Source of the DNA: Lachnospiraceae bacterium
Lineage (GTDB): Bacteria > Bacillota > Clostridia > Lachnospirales > Lachnospiraceae
Direction of reading: 5' to 3'
DNA length: 37,629 nucleotides
Assembly (NCBI GenBank): GCA_024687305.1
Contig: JAILEQ010000043.1
Location: 1 to 37,629, forward strand
How positions within the stretch are numbered: the first letter of the stretch is position 1; each line of letters opens with the position of its first letter. The position numbers and the translations under genes are program-made. The notes under the pieces were generated by a model. That model was not told where the DNA came from, made no database searches, and saw only the letters and a list, made by a program, of their open reading frames with translations. Positions 16,111 through 26,611 of the stretch are shown here, one piece after another.

Positions 16111-18522
16111 TTGGAAAACGGTGCGGTAGCTTTTTTGAGAGATCATCAACTGAATGTGATGCTGTTTTTGGTCGGCGTATGTCTGCTGATCGCTTTTTTG
16201 GTAAGCGTTGCGAAGACGATCTCTTGGCGTCGTAAGATATCCCTTATTCTTTTGTCGATAGGCGGTGCATTATTGCTTATAATGGACCGCTTCGCCTATA
16301 TCTACAGGGGCGATGTAAGCCGTACCGGTTATTACATGGTCCGCATTTCTAATTTCTTCGTTTTCTTTCTTGTTCTTTTCCTGCTTTACGGATTTAACTT
16401 ATATTTAAAGGATCTGTTCCTTACGGAGGGGAAGAAACCGAGACTTCCGAGAAGGATCAAAACCTGTGACTACCTGATCTTTTTGGGCGCATTGATGCTG
16501 GGGGTCTCAAGGATAGGAAACCTTTACTATTACTTTGATGAAACGAACCACTATGTGCGCGGTAAGTTCTTTTATATGTGCTACGCATTTCCGGTCATCG
16601 TTTTGCTGATCCAGTTCACGGTCATTTTTGCATGCTACAAAGAACTCAGTAGGTATATAAGGGTGTCGCTTGTTCTTTTTACAACATTGCCTTTGATAGG
16701 GTCTATCGTGCAGATATATGCGTATGGGCTGTCCATCATCAACATCTCTATGGTATTGACCGTAGTGCTGTTGTTCATCTTTACTTATTCGGACCTCAAC
16801 ATAAAGGTAAGAGATGCCAACAGGCGTGAGGTCGAGCTTTTGAAAGAACAGCAGAACAGCATAAGAACTCTGTTCGATCAGACGGCGCAGGCTCTTTCGG
16901 GCGCTATCGATGCAAAAGACGAATATACACACGGTCATTCGTTAAGAGTCGCAGAATATTCAAAACGTATCGCCGCACTTTCCGGTAAAGACGAGCAGGA
17001 GTGCCGATATGTCTATTACAGTGCTCTTTTACATGACGTTGGAAAGATCGGTGTACCCGACTCGATAATCAAAAAAGAGGGAAAACTCACATCGGAAGAA
17101 TTTGACTTCATAAAGCTGCATCCGGTCAAGGGTTATCAGATTTTATCGACCATCAATCAGCTTCCCTATTTAAGCGTGGGTGCACATTACCATCATGAAC
17201 GCTATGACGGAAAAGGCTATCCGGAGGGGTTAAAAGGCGAGGCCATACCCGATATCGCCAGGATCATCGCAGTGGCGGATGCGTATGACGCAATGACTTC
17301 AAAACGTAGTTATCGTGCGCCCATCCCGCAGCAGAAAGTCCGTGAAGAGATCGTAAAAGGCCTTGGGACGCAGTTCGATCCGAATTATGGAAGGAGGATG
17401 CTGCATCTTATCGACGAAGACACCGAGTATCTTATGAAAGAGCGCGAGGACAGCAACAATCTGACAGGAGATGTCATTGATATAGGCGAATTCAGGTCGG
17501 TGATCACGGAAGGTATAGCGCTTAACGGTTTTAAGACGACGCTTACATTAAAGTCGATCGCGAAGGAATCGCATATGTCGGAGTACAACCTGCCGACTCT
17601 GCTGCTTTTCGATTCGCTTGACGCACTCACTCACGATAAAGACAACAAAGCAGGCGAGCTGTATTATCTTGAATATGCCGAAGTCGATTTTGACGGCCGC
17701 ACAAGGCTTTTCAATGCGCGTGAAAAGAAAGAGGAAGTGTTACGAGACGATGAGGTTTCTTTGATCGACAGAAGGCTCATGATCACTCACGGAACCGAAT
17801 ATGAAGTTACCGCCTACAAGATAAAAGATCATGTAAGTATTACGATATCCGATGGCTATAAGGTCCAAAGAACGATCATCGCTTTGCCCGATGCCAACCG
17901 AAATGTATATATGGGAATAACCGGAGCAAATTGCGTCATAAAAGACATAAATGTTTCGAAAGCCGATACAAAGATGCCCGAAGAGAGCATAGAAAGGATC
18001 GCCGAAGAGGTATCGTACATAAAGGATTGTCCGAGGGGCGACCTCGATAACATTCAGGTAAACGGCTGGCGCATGGCGACCACGAAAGGAGTGCCTGTAA
18101 GCGACGGAATGAAGCTTATATTTCATTCGTTCGGACTTCCGACCGCAAGGCTCGTATGGCATTGCCCGTCATTTGTCATTTTCTACTCCGATGACGGAAC
18201 CGTGACCGGAGACAATTACAGAGAACTGGGGTTCATCAGAATGGACGGCGAAAGCTGGGAAGCAGACGACAACGTATCAAACAGTATCGAAGTTGTACTT
18301 AACGAGAAGTTCAAGGGCTGGGAAGCTTGGAAAGAAGAATACAGGAAGGGTATCGACGTCGAGGTATCCATAAAGAGGCGCGGAGAGAATATCATTCTCA
18401 CGACAGAGAACCTCGGACTGTCCATTAAGAGCACTTCTTCCATCAACGTTTATTTCCCTACGATATACATTGCAATCTCAGGTGACCAGTGCGCCGTAAC
18501 GGATATAAAAGTGCGAAGATAA
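16111..18522 (+). CDS. Membrane HD-GYP phosphodiesterase-like protein with duplicated C-terminal domain
   Basis: 803 residues, TTG start three bases after the upstream stop, with GATGGGAG before it. About seven membrane helices fill residues 10-230, a short linker helix follows, then an HD-GYP domain (about 250-440) with LLHDVGKIG (H308, D309) and HHERYDGKGYP (from 361). All signature residues are present, so it probably hydrolyses cyclic di-GMP or a related dinucleotide. The C-terminal ~350 residues are not recognised. They appear to contain two copies of one beta-rich domain, ending NVYMGITGANCVIKDINV (near 617) and IYIAISGDQCAVTDIKV (at the end). The gene sits last in the MurE-like cluster, suggesting second-messenger control or chance adjacency. 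Confidence 0.85.
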   Translation: MENGAVAFLRDHQLNVMLFLVGVCLLIAFLVSVAKTISWRRKISLILLSIGGALLLIMDRFAYIYRGDVSRTGYYMVRISNFFVFFLVLFLLYGFNLYLKDLFLTEGKKPRLPRRIKTCDYLIFLGALMLGVSRIGNLYYYFDETNHYVRGKFFYMCYAFPVIVLLIQFTVIFACYKELSRYIRVSLVLFTTLPLIGSIVQIYAYGLSIINISMVLTVVLLFIFTYSDLNIKVRDANRREVELLKEQQNSIRTLFDQTAQALSGAIDAKDEYTHGHSLRVAEYSKRIAALSGKDEQECRYVYYSALLHDVGKIGVPDSIIKKEGKLTSEEFDFIKLHPVKGYQILSTINQLPYLSVGAHYHHERYDGKGYPEGLKGEAIPDIARIIAVADAYDAMTSKRSYRAPIPQQKVREEIVKGLGTQFDPNYGRRMLHLIDEDTEYLMKEREDSNNLTGDVIDIGEFRSVITEGIALNGFKTTLTLKSIAKESHMSEYNLPTLLLFDSLDALTHDKDNKAGELYYLEYAEVDFDGRTRLFNAREKKEEVLRDDEVSLIDRRLMITHGTEYEVTAYKIKDHVSITISDGYKVQRTIIALPDANRNVYMGITGANCVIKDINVSKADTKMPEESIERIAEEVSYIKDCPRGDLDNIQVNGWRMATTKGVPVSDGMKLIFHSFGLPTARLVWHCPSFVIFYSDDGTVTGDNYRELGFIRMDGESWEADDNVSNSIEVVLNEKFKGWEAWKEEYRKGIDVEVSIKRRGENIILTTENLGLSIKSTSSINVYFPTIYIAISGDQCAVTDIKVRR

Positions 18523-18536
18523 GCGAAGAAAATTTT

Positions 18537-18550
18537 CGAACAAATGTTCT
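18537..18550. promoter_or_regulatory. LexA/DinR-type SOS box upstream of uvrBA operon
   Basis: CGAACAAATGTTCT matches the Gram-positive LexA consensus CGAAC-N4-GTTCG at every position except the last base. It lies 74 bases before the histidine phosphatase start and upstream of uvrB and uvrA, known SOS genes in Firmicutes. The match plus the target genes make this a likely true operator. Confidence 0.7.
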
Positions 18551-18572
18551 GAAATCTATGGACTTTATTTTT

Positions 18573-18606
18573 AAAGGGTGTTACACTACATAAAGTGTAG
18601 CACCTT
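18573..18606 (+). promoter_or_regulatory. Leader hairpin between SOS box and phosphatase gene
   Basis: AAAGGGTGTTACACT pairs with AGTGTAGCACCTTT around ACATAA, with one bulged G and one wobble. Only scattered T follow (AACTTT), so it is a poor intrinsic terminator. It could end transcription of the HD-GYP gene inefficiently, attenuate the repair operon, or stabilise its message. The AAGGAG ribosome site begins 8 bases after it. Confidence 0.5.
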
Positions 18607-18623
18607 TAACTTTAAGGAGATTT

Positions 18624-19562
18624 ATGAGAATATTACTGGTACGGCACGGTGAGCCGAATTATGAACTTGACTGCCTTACGGACTGGGGACACAGGCAGGC
18701 TGATGTCGCCGCCAAAAGGCTTATGGAGGAAGGGATAGATGAGATCTTTTCTTCGCCTCAGGGACGAGCCTTCCAGACCGCAGAGCATTTTTCAAAAGTG
18801 TCGGGGATAGAGAAGATCACCAAACTCGATTTTATAAGAGAGATCCGTTACGGACATGAGGATGCTTTATACGATGAAAGCCTCAATCCGTGGATGGGAG
18901 TTAAAAAAATGATAGCCGGCGGGGAAAACATGAACGTTCCCGACTGGAGAGAAAAGGAATTGTTTACCGATAACACCGCAACGGTCGATGTGGACAAAAT
19001 AGCCGTTGAAACGGACAAATGGCTTAAGACGTTGGGCTACGAGCGTGAAGGGCTTTTCTATCGAAAGGTTTCTGACGACTATGCGGACAAGACCGTAGCG
19101 ATCTTTTGTCACGGAGGAGCATCGACTGCTTTTCTTGCACGCGTGCTCAATCTTCCGTTCCCGTATCTTTGTGCATTTTTGTTTCATATAGATCATACGG
19201 CGATCACACGGATCTATTTCGAGAGCAGAAACGATTCTCTCTTTATGCCGATCGTTGAGCTTGCAAGCGACGCGTCGCACTTAAAGAGAGCTGCGATAGA
19301 GCGCATAAAGGATCATGAGCGCAAGATGGATGAAGCCACTTTCTTACTTAAAAAGAAGACGCTCTCCGAAGATGAGGCGGAGACTTTGAAAGAGCTTATG
19401 ATGCAGCTTGACGATTACCTTTCAAGCGAAGCATGGAAGAGAGACCATGCACGCGATGAGGCCGGACATTTGCCCAAAGATCTTAAGCGCGGTGTATTGT
19501 CCGAAGACGGGATATATAACCTTCTTGAGAGTTACAAGACAGAGGGAATAAGGATCAGATGA
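18624..19562 (+). CDS. Histidine phosphatase family protein
   Basis: 312 residues, ATG with AAGGAG at 18614-18619. The catalytic RHG (residues 7-9) opens the protein, the second Arg lies in [11 protein letters not shown] (about 43-53), and the later catalytic His is in IFCHGGAS (about 158-165). This is a phosphoglycerate-mutase-like phosphatase fold. The family works on sugars, nucleotides or cofactors, and the substrate here cannot be read. A helical C-terminal tail of ~90 residues (about 215-312, Lys/Glu-rich) exceeds the usual size. It overlaps uvrB by four bases (ATGA), so it is co-transcribed and translationally coupled with nucleotide excision repair, under the LexA-like box. Confidence 0.85.
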   Translation: MRILLVRHGEPNYELDCLTDWGHRQADVAAKRLMEEGIDEIFSSPQGRAFQTAEHFSKVSGIEKITKLDFIREIRYGHEDALYDESLNPWMGVKKMIAGGENMNVPDWREKELFTDNTATVDVDKIAVETDKWLKTLGYEREGLFYRKVSDDYADKTVAIFCHGGASTAFLARVLNLPFPYLCAFLFHIDHTAITRIYFESRNDSLFMPIVELASDASHLKRAAIERIKDHERKMDEATFLLKKKTLSEDEAETLKELMMQLDDYLSSEAWKRDHARDEAGHLPKDLKRGVLSEDGIYNLLESYKTEGIRIR

Positions 19563-21559
19563 ATTTTGTACTTCACTCCGAATACCAACCGACAGGCGAT
19601 CAGCCGCAGGCGATAAAGCAGCTGGTGGACGGCTTTAAAGCCGGAAACCAGTGTGAGACGCTGCTCGGAGTTACGGGTTCGGGTAAGACGTTTACCATGG
19701 CAAACGTCATAAAAGAACTTAATAAACCTACTTTGGTACTTGCTCACAACAAGACTCTTGCGGCCCAGCTCTTTGCGGAATTTAAAGAATTCTTTCCGGA
19801 GAACGCCGTAGAGTATTTTGTGTCTTACTACGATTATTATCAGCCCGAAGCGTATATCGCTCAGACCGACACATATATCGAAAAAGATTCGTCAATAAAC
19901 GATGAGATAGACAGACTTCGTCTTTCGGCTACGGCTTCTCTTTCGGAGAGAAAAGACGTTATAGTCGTTGCTTCGGTTTCGTGTATTTACGGACTTGGTT
20001 CGCCAAAAGAGTTTAAGGCGATGTGTCTGTCACTTCGAAAAGGTCAGGTGATAGACCGCGACGAAGTCATACGAGGGCTTATAAACATTCAGTATTCAAG
20101 AAACGATCTCGATCTTTCAAGAAGCACTTTCAGAGTCAGAGGCGATGTACTTGAGATAGTGCCTTCGGTTTCTTTTCACAGCGCGGACTACATTATACGT
20201 ATCGAGTTTTTTGGAGACGAGATAGACAGGATATCCGAACTCGATGCCGTAACAGGCAAGGTTTTGAGGTTTGTGGAACATGTCATGCTGTTCCCCGCTT
20301 CTCACTACGTTGTTGAACAGGATACTCTTAACAGAGCTTGTGAAACGATCGAAGAAGAACTTCACGAGCGCGTTAAATTCTTTAAGTCCGAGGATAAACT
20401 CATAGAAGCGCAAAGGATCGCGGAGCGTACAAACTTTGACGTAGAGATGCTGCGTGAGACCGGAGTATGTTCCGGAATAGAGAACTATTCAAGGCATCTT
20501 TCCGGACTTAAGCCCGGAGAGCCGCCGCATTGTCTTCTTGACTACTTTGACGGTGACTTTCTTTTGATAGTGGACGAGTCACATATAACGCTTCCTCAGG
20601 TAAGAGGTATGTACAACGGCGACCGCTCGCGTAAGACGACACTCGTCGATTACGGTTTCAGACTTCCTTCCGCTCTTGATAACAGACCGCTAAATTTTAC
20701 TGAGTTTGAGTCCCGTATCGACCAGATCATGTTCGTGTCCGCAACACCGGGCGATTACGAAGCCGAACATGAACTTTTAAGAGCCGAGCAGATCATAAGA
20801 CCTACGGGTCTTCTCGATCCTCCGATAGATGTGCGTCCCGTGAAAGGACAGATAGACGATCTCATAGGACAGATCAGAAAAGAAACGGCTAAAGGATTTA
20901 AAGTACTTGTCACCACGCTCACCAAAAAGATGGCCGAGAACTTAACGGACTATCTTGCCGAAGCGGGTATAAGGGTCAAGTATCTCCATTCGGATATAGA
21001 TACGCTTGAGCGAAGTGAGATCATAAGAGACATGCGAATGGATCTGTTCGATGTGCTTGTGGGAATAAACTTATTGAGAGAAGGTCTGGATATTCCCGAG
21101 ATATCGCTCGTAGCTATACTTGATGCCGACAAAGAAGGTTTCCTTCGTTCGGCAACGTCGCTCATACAGACGGTAGGCCGCGCGGCACGTAATTCCGAAG
21201 GTCATGTTGTGATGTATGCCGACACGATAACCGAATCGATGCAGATATGTATCGACGAGACCAACCGCCGTCGCTCAATCCAGGAAGCGTATAACAAAGA
21301 ACACGGTATTACGCCCACTACCATCAAGAAGGCTATACGTGATGTCATAAGGATCTCATCTACCGAAGAAGCTGAAGACGACCTTAAGGATCTTAAGGAA
21401 GTCGAATCGATGAGCAAGGCTGAACTTGAAAAAGAGATCGCCGAGATCTCCAAGAAGATCAAGAAGGCAGCTGCCGAGCTTGATTTCGAACGCTGCGTGA
21501 TCTTACGAGACCGCATGATGGAGATGAAGAAAGAACTTTACGAAATGGACAATAAATAA
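19559..21559 (+). CDS. uvrB: Excinuclease ABC subunit UvrB
   Basis: 666 residues, normal UvrB length. Walker A GVTGSGKT is at 37-44, the damage-probing beta-hairpin [10 protein letters not shown] near 96, helicase motif II DESH near 340, and motif [11 protein letters not shown] near 537. The C-terminal UVR motif (about 620-660, [18 protein letters not shown]) recruits UvrC. UvrB receives damaged DNA from UvrA and opens it for UvrC incision. Its ATG overlaps the phosphatase gene and its stop overlaps the uvrA start (TAATG), a tight SOS-type operon; uvrC is not in the window. Confidence 0.98.
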   Translation: MNFVLHSEYQPTGDQPQAIKQLVDGFKAGNQCETLLGVTGSGKTFTMANVIKELNKPTLVLAHNKTLAAQLFAEFKEFFPENAVEYFVSYYDYYQPEAYIAQTDTYIEKDSSINDEIDRLRLSATASLSERKDVIVVASVSCIYGLGSPKEFKAMCLSLRKGQVIDRDEVIRGLINIQYSRNDLDLSRSTFRVRGDVLEIVPSVSFHSADYIIRIEFFGDEIDRISELDAVTGKVLRFVEHVMLFPASHYVVEQDTLNRACETIEEELHERVKFFKSEDKLIEAQRIAERTNFDVEMLRETGVCSGIENYSRHLSGLKPGEPPHCLLDYFDGDFLLIVDESHITLPQVRGMYNGDRSRKTTLVDYGFRLPSALDNRPLNFTEFESRIDQIMFVSATPGDYEAEHELLRAEQIIRPTGLLDPPIDVRPVKGQIDDLIGQIRKETAKGFKVLVTTLTKKMAENLTDYLAEAGIRVKYLHSDIDTLERSEIIRDMRMDLFDVLVGINLLREGLDIPEISLVAILDADKEGFLRSATSLIQTVGRAARNSEGHVVMYADTITESMQICIDETNRRRSIQEAYNKEHGITPTTIKKAIRDVIRISSTEEAEDDLKDLKEVESMSKAELEKEIAEISKKIKKAAAELDFERCVILRDRMMEMKKELYEMDNK

Positions 21560-24411
21560 TGGCAACAGTAAATAAGATGCTCCCCAGAAGTTTCATACAT
21601 GTCGAAGGGGCTAACGAACATAACTTAAGAAACCTTACCGTTGATATCCCGAGAGATCAGCTTGTGGTACTCACCGGTCTTTCGGGTTCGGGAAAATCGA
21701 GCCTTGCTTTTGATACCATTTATGCCGAAGGTCAGAGGCGTTATATGGAATCGCTTTCTTCGTACGCAAGGCAGTTTCTGGGCATGATGGAAAAACCGAA
21801 TGTCGAGAGGATAGACGGTCTTTCGCCCGCCATCTCGATAGATCAGAAATCAACCAACAGAAACCCGCGTTCAACGGTGGGGACCGTTACGGAAATTTAC
21901 GATTACTTCAGACTTCTGTATGCCCGTATCGGTATCGCTCATTGTCCGATATGCGGTCGCGAGATCAAAAAGCAGTCGGTCGATCAGATGACCGATCAGA
22001 TCATGACACTCCCTGAAGGCACCAGAATACAGGTGCTCTCTCCCGTTGTCAGAGGCAAAAAGGGCCGACACGAAAAAGTGCTCGAAAAGGCAAGAAAGTC
22101 GGGCTTTGTACGTGCGCTCGTTGACGGAAACCTCTACGAATTGAACGAAGAGATAGAACTTGATAAAAATATAAAGCATTCGATCGATATAGTGGTCGAC
22201 CGACTTGTCATCAAAAAGGAGATCACTAAGAGGCTTACCGATTCGGTAGAGACAGCACTTGGGCTTTCCGAGGGACTTATGACGATCGATGTTGTTGACG
22301 GAAAACCGCTTTCATTCTCGTCGAGTTTTGCTTGTCCCGATTGTGAGATAAGCATTCCCGAGATAGAACCGAGATGCTTTTCGTTTAACAATCCTTTCGG
22401 AGCATGTCCGGTGTGTGCGGGACTCGGGTACAAGATGGAGTTTTCCCAAGAACTCATCATTCCCGATGACACGAAGACCTTAAACGAAGGTGCCGTAGTG
22501 GTCAACGGCTTTAAGTCCATGAATGACGACAAGAGCTGGCTTCATGCGACTATGGTAGGACTTTGCAAGAAATACGGTTTTGACATGGATACCCCGTTTA
22601 AGGACTATCCCGAAAAAATAAAAAATATTCTCTGGTACGGTAACAACGGCGAAAAGTTCATGATAAGCTACGTAAGCCAGCGAGGCCGAGGCAATTATGA
22701 GGTTTCTTTTGAGGGTATCATCGAACTGTGCAAGATGAGATATCGCGAGACATTTTCGGAGGCTTCGAAAGCGGAATACGAATCGTTCATGAAGATCACT
22801 CCCTGCGATGAGTGTGACGGAAAGAGACTTAAAAAGGAATTCCTGGCCGTTACCGTTTCGAACATGAACATTTACGAGATCACAAACATGTCTGTCGGAG
22901 ATCTTTCGAAATTCATGGGTGAGCTTAACTTAACTCCTCAGCAGCACTTTATCGGAGACCAGATAATAAAGCAGATAAGCGCCAGAGTAAACTTCTTAAA
23001 GGATGTGGGACTTTCATATCTTACGCTCTCAAGGGCCACCGCATCGCTTTCGGGCGGTGAGGCACAGCGTATAAGGCTTGCTACGCAGATCGGTTCGGGC
23101 CTCGTAGGTGTTACGTATATACTTGATGAACCAAGCATTGGTCTTCACCAGCGTGACAACGGAAAGCTTCTCGACACGTTAAGACATTTAAGCGAACTGG
23201 GCAACACCGTGCTCGTTGTCGAACACGACGAAGAGACGATGCTCGCCGCAGATCACATTATCGATATAGGACCGGGCGCCGGAGTTAACGGAGGTCGCCT
23301 TGTTGCGCAGGGTACGGCCAAAGATATCATGAAGGTCAAGGAATCTCTTACCGGGCAATATCTTTCGGGCAAGCTTTCCATACCCGTTCCGAAGTCCCGT
23401 AAAAAGCCGACGGGATGGCTTACCGTAAAGGGTGCGCGTGAAAACAACTTAAAGAATATCGATGTAAAGTTTCCTCTGGGTGTGCTCACATGCGTGACCG
23501 GTGTATCGGGCTCGGGTAAATCATCGCTCACAAACGAGATACTTTACAAATATCTCGCCAAGAAGCTTAACCGTGCTCATACTATTCCGGGCGCCTTTGA
23601 TAAGATCGAAGGACTTGAGCAGATAGATAAGGTAATAGATATAGATCAGTCACCTATCGGAAGGACGCCCCGCTCCAATCCCGCAACCTACACGGGCGTG
23701 TTTGACAACATAAGAGACCTCTTTGCAAACACGAGAGAAGCTAAGGAGCGCGGCTACAAGAAGGGAAGATTTTCTTTCAACATCAAAGGCGGAAGATGCG
23801 AAGCCTGTCAGGGTGACGGTATAATAAAGATCGAGATGAACTTCCTTCCCGATGTTTATGTTCCGTGCGAAGTCTGCGGCGGAAAGCGATACAACAGGGA
23901 GACGCTCGAATGTCTTTACAAAGGCAAGTCGATCTACGATGTGCTTGATATGACGGTTGACGAGGCGGTGGATTACTTTGAAAATGTTCCTCAGATACTT
24001 AACAAGATAAAGACGCTCAAAGATGTCGGACTCGGTTACATCAAACTCGGACAGCCGTCCACACAGCTTTCGGGCGGTGAGGCACAGCGTGTCAAACTGG
24101 CTACCGAACTTGCCAGGAGAAGTACCGGACGTACAGTATACATTATGGATGAACCGACTACCGGTCTTCATTTTGCAGACGTCCATAAGCTTACCGATAT
24201 TTTGAACGAGCTTAAGTCGGGCGGAAATACGGTAATAGTCATCGAGCACAACCTGGATGTCATAAAGACTGCTGACTATATCATAGATATGGGACCCGAA
24301 GGCGGCGACGAAGGCGGTACGGTCATAGCGACCGGAACACCAGAAGAGGTGGCCAAAAACGAAAAGTCATTTACGGGAATATATATTAAGAAGATGCTTG
24401 AGAAACAGTAA
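21559..24411 (+). CDS. uvrA: Excinuclease ABC subunit UvrA
   Basis: 950 residues, full length. Two ABC ATPase modules each have Walker A (GLSGSGKSS at about 39-47 and GVSGSGKSS near 652) and a signature LSGGEAQR (near 497 and 838). Zinc-binding CxxC pairs lie in [22 protein letters not shown] and [15 protein letters not shown]. UvrA dimers scan DNA for helix-distorting damage and load UvrB. The start codon shares one base with the uvrB stop. A terminator oriented for the opposite strand follows 20 bases later. Confidence 0.98.
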   Translation: MATVNKMLPRSFIHVEGANEHNLRNLTVDIPRDQLVVLTGLSGSGKSSLAFDTIYAEGQRRYMESLSSYARQFLGMMEKPNVERIDGLSPAISIDQKSTNRNPRSTVGTVTEIYDYFRLLYARIGIAHCPICGREIKKQSVDQMTDQIMTLPEGTRIQVLSPVVRGKKGRHEKVLEKARKSGFVRALVDGNLYELNEEIELDKNIKHSIDIVVDRLVIKKEITKRLTDSVETALGLSEGLMTIDVVDGKPLSFSSSFACPDCEISIPEIEPRCFSFNNPFGACPVCAGLGYKMEFSQELIIPDDTKTLNEGAVVVNGFKSMNDDKSWLHATMVGLCKKYGFDMDTPFKDYPEKIKNILWYGNNGEKFMISYVSQRGRGNYEVSFEGIIELCKMRYRETFSEASKAEYESFMKITPCDECDGKRLKKEFLAVTVSNMNIYEITNMSVGDLSKFMGELNLTPQQHFIGDQIIKQISARVNFLKDVGLSYLTLSRATASLSGGEAQRIRLATQIGSGLVGVTYILDEPSIGLHQRDNGKLLDTLRHLSELGNTVLVVEHDEETMLAADHIIDIGPGAGVNGGRLVAQGTAKDIMKVKESLTGQYLSGKLSIPVPKSRKKPTGWLTVKGARENNLKNIDVKFPLGVLTCVTGVSGSGKSSLTNEILYKYLAKKLNRAHTIPGAFDKIEGLEQIDKVIDIDQSPIGRTPRSNPATYTGVFDNIRDLFANTREAKERGYKKGRFSFNIKGGRCEACQGDGIIKIEMNFLPDVYVPCEVCGGKRYNRETLECLYKGKSIYDVLDMTVDEAVDYFENVPQILNKIKTLKDVGLGYIKLGQPSTQLSGGEAQRVKLATELARRSTGRTVYIMDEPTTGLHFADVHKLTDILNELKSGGNTVIVIEHNLDVIKTADYIIDMGPEGGDEGGTVIATGTPEEVAKNEKSFTGIYIKKMLEKQ

Positions 24412-24423
24412 AACGGATTGAAC

Positions 24424-24452
24424 TAAAAAACGGCACCCCGAAAGGGATGCCG
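24424..24452 (-). terminator. Terminator of the PlsC-type acyltransferase gene
   Basis: On the minus strand CGGCATCCC pairs with GGGGTGCCG around TTTC and is followed by TTTTTTAG. It begins 5 bases after the acyltransferase stop, between convergent genes. In the plus direction the T tract is missing, so uvrA termination through it would be weak. Confidence 0.8.
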
Positions 24453-24457
24453 TGTGT

Positions 24458-25195
24458 TCACTTTAAAAGTTCGAGATTCTTTACGTAATTTGTTTTGATC
24501 GTTTCCTGAACTTTGGCGCTTAACTCTCTGAATTCCTGACGCGTGAGGCCCTCGGTTTCGATCGGCTTCGAATACTCTATGATGACTGTTGTCTTTCTTA
24601 CCTTCGGGAACTGTGCCTCAAATATCTCGGCACTTCCGTTTATCGTAACGGGAACTATCGGACAGCCGGCTTTTTCGGCGATCTTTAAGCTTCCGTCGTG
24701 GAAAGGCTGAAGTATCTCGGTGCCCTTGTTACGTGTGCCTTCCGGGAAAATGCAGACGCTTGAGCCTTCTTTAATGAGTTCGACGGCTTTGTTGATCATC
24801 TTAAGTCCGCTTCGAAGATCGGATCTGTCAAGGAACTGACAGTTCATAAGAGCCATCCATATGCTGAAGATCGGAACGCGTTTGGTTTCTTTCTTCGCTA
24901 TGTAAGCAGTCTGTCTTGGAGCTCTGATATATGTTAAAATGATGTCAAAAATGCTCCTGTGGTTGGGCACATACAAAACGGGACGATCGAGAGGAACGTT
25001 TTCTTCACCTATTACTTTGACCTTGGTACCGGTAAAGAAAATGAGCACTCTGAAGGCGTGCGTGATTATCCATTGAGAAGAAACGGCACGCGCCTTTTTG
25101 GAAAAGAGTCCCACTATAAGTTCAATAAGAATAAAAGGAATGGAAGCCAGAAGAAAAATGACGGTCCATCCTATAGCAGTGATAAATCGAAACAT
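24458..25195 (-). CDS. plsC: 1-acyl-sn-glycerol-3-phosphate acyltransferase (PlsC family)
   Basis: 245 residues. An N-terminal membrane helix (about 5-32) is followed by the acyltransferase core with the HX4D motif in NHRSIFD (H79, D84) and the phosphate-binding FPEGTR (150-155). It acylates lysophosphatidic acid to phosphatidic acid at the membrane in phospholipid synthesis. Size and motif spacing are typical. The start ATG lacks a clear ribosome site. It is divergent from pyrC with a 144-base gap holding a perfect palindrome, and convergent with uvrA. Confidence 0.92.
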   Translation of the reverse strand: MFRFITAIGWTVIFLLASIPFILIELIVGLFSKKARAVSSQWIITHAFRVLIFFTGTKVKVIGEENVPLDRPVLYVPNHRSIFDIILTYIRAPRQTAYIAKKETKRVPIFSIWMALMNCQFLDRSDLRSGLKMINKAVELIKEGSSVCIFPEGTRNKGTEILQPFHDGSLKIAEKAGCPIVPVTINGSAEIFEAQFPKVRKTTVIIEYSKPIETEGLTRQEFRELSAKVQETIKTNYVKNLELLK

Positions 25196-25260
25196 ATTTC
25201 ATATATGGGTTGCATCCGCTTGGATTGGCATTGTAAAATACTTCGGATGGCAATTAACAT

Positions 25261-25277
25261 GTAGTTTTTAAAACTAC
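25261..25277. promoter_or_regulatory. Perfect 17-bp palindrome between divergent plsC and pyrC
   Basis: GTAGTTTT-T-AAAACTAC is a perfect inverted repeat with a one-base centre. It lies 65 bases before plsC and 63 bases before pyrC, between the divergent genes. A plausible plsC -10 (TACAAT on the minus strand) lies nearby at 25230-25235. It could be a shared operator or a small RNA hairpin. Confidence 0.45.
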
Positions 25278-25339
25278 GTATATGATATATCCAATAAAAC
25301 AATTTAGCAAGTACTTGAATCTGAATCGGAGGATACATC

Positions 25340-26611
25340 TTGGTAATCAAAAATGTCAGCTTTATAAATCCCGAGACAAAAACGATCCTTACATGTGACA
25401 TCGTCATTAAGGATGGGCGTATTGCTTCTTTCGCGACTCCGAACACGGCAGTCGACGAAGACGGAGAGTATATTGACGCAACAGGTCTGTATGCGGCTCC
25501 GGGGTTCATGGATATTCATTCTCACTTCAGAGATCCGGGGTTTACCGAAAAAGAAGATATCATCACAGGCGCGTTTGCCGCGAAGCGAGGCGGTTATACT
25601 GACATCGTTCTGATGGCAAATACCAATCCCGCGGTCGACAACGAAAAGACATTGGGATATGTATACAACAAAGGTCTATCGACAGGCATACATATCTATT
25701 CGTGTGCAACGGTAACAAAAGGCCTTAAGGGCGAGGAACTCGTGGACTTCGATCTGTTAAAAAAGCATGGCGCGGTAGGTTTCACCGATGACGGCATTCC
25801 GATCATGAACGAAAAGCTTTTAAGAGAAGCCATGATAAAGTGTAAGGAACTTGATGTTCCGATAAGTCTTCACGAGGAAGACAAAACGCTGATAGGTCAG
25901 AACGGTATCAACACTGGTGCGATCAGTGCCCGTTACGGTCTTAAAGGAGCTCCGAGAGAAGCCGAGATATCGCTTGTCAAGCGTGATATCGAGATCGCCA
26001 AGGAGACGGGAGTCAAACTTGATATTCAGCACGTCAGCGCCAAGGAGACGGTTGAACTTATTAGAAAAGCGAGAGCCGAAGGCTATACGAATATTTACGG
26101 TGAAGCAACGCCGCACCATTTCTCGCTTACCGAGGAAGCGATAATCGAACATGGCAGCAATGCCAAGATGAACCCTCCGCTTCGAACCGAGGAGGACAGA
26201 CTTGCGATCATTGAGGGTCTTCATGACGGAACGCTTTCTTTTATCGCCACGGACCATGCTCCTCATACAAAAGCCGAGAAAGAAAGATCTTTGCTCGATG
26301 CACCTTCCGGCATAACAGGACTTGAGATCGCTTTTTCACTCGGGCTGGAGAAGCTTGTTATCGATGCGGATCTTTCAATCTACGATCTTATAGATCTTTT
26401 GTCGGTAAATCCGAGAAAACTTTACAACATGGAAGTTCCTGCGACACGAGAGTGGTCACCTGCGGACATCGTTATCTTTTCAATGAGTGAAAAGTGGGTT
26501 TTCGATAAGACTCTTTCAAGATCGTTCAATACACCTTTCGCAGGTACGACAATGACGGGAAAGATCAAGTACACTATTTGTGGGGGAAGAAAAGTTTATG
26601 AAGATGCATGA
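25340..26611 (+). CDS. pyrC: Dihydroorotase
   Basis: 423 residues, TTG start with CGGAGGAT at 25327-25334. The metal motif DIHSHFRDPG (H60, H62) and the later ATDHAPH (D305) are the class I dihydroorotase hallmarks, with conserved GEATPHHFSLTEE and NAKMNPPLR between. It interconverts carbamoyl-aspartate and dihydroorotate in pyrimidine synthesis. The end overlaps or abuts pyrK, and pyrD follows: three pathway steps or subunits in one operon. No PyrR-type leader terminator is evident upstream. Confidence 0.95.
   Translation: MVIKNVSFINPETKTILTCDIVIKDGRIASFATPNTAVDEDGEYIDATGLYAAPGFMDIHSHFRDPGFTEKEDIITGAFAAKRGGYTDIVLMANTNPAVDNEKTLGYVYNKGLSTGIHIYSCATVTKGLKGEELVDFDLLKKHGAVGFTDDGIPIMNEKLLREAMIKCKELDVPISLHEEDKTLIGQNGINTGAISARYGLKGAPREAEISLVKRDIEIAKETGVKLDIQHVSAKETVELIRKARAEGYTNIYGEATPHHFSLTEEAIIEHGSNAKMNPPLRTEEDRLAIIEGLHDGTLSFIATDHAPHTKAEKERSLLDAPSGITGLEIAFSLGLEKLVIDADLSIYDLIDLLSVNPRKLYNMEVPATREWSPADIVIFSMSEKWVFDKTLSRSFNTPFAGTTMTGKIKYTICGGRKVYEDA

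Noticed and set aside
23650..24249. 199-codon open frame antisense to uvrA
   Set aside because: It lies wholly inside the well-supported uvrA gene, has no ribosome site or recognisable motif, and is a frame shadow.
25171..25509. Minus-strand frame overlapping the plsC start and the pyrC start
   Set aside because: Overlaps two solid genes in other frames and the divergent promoter region; no motif.
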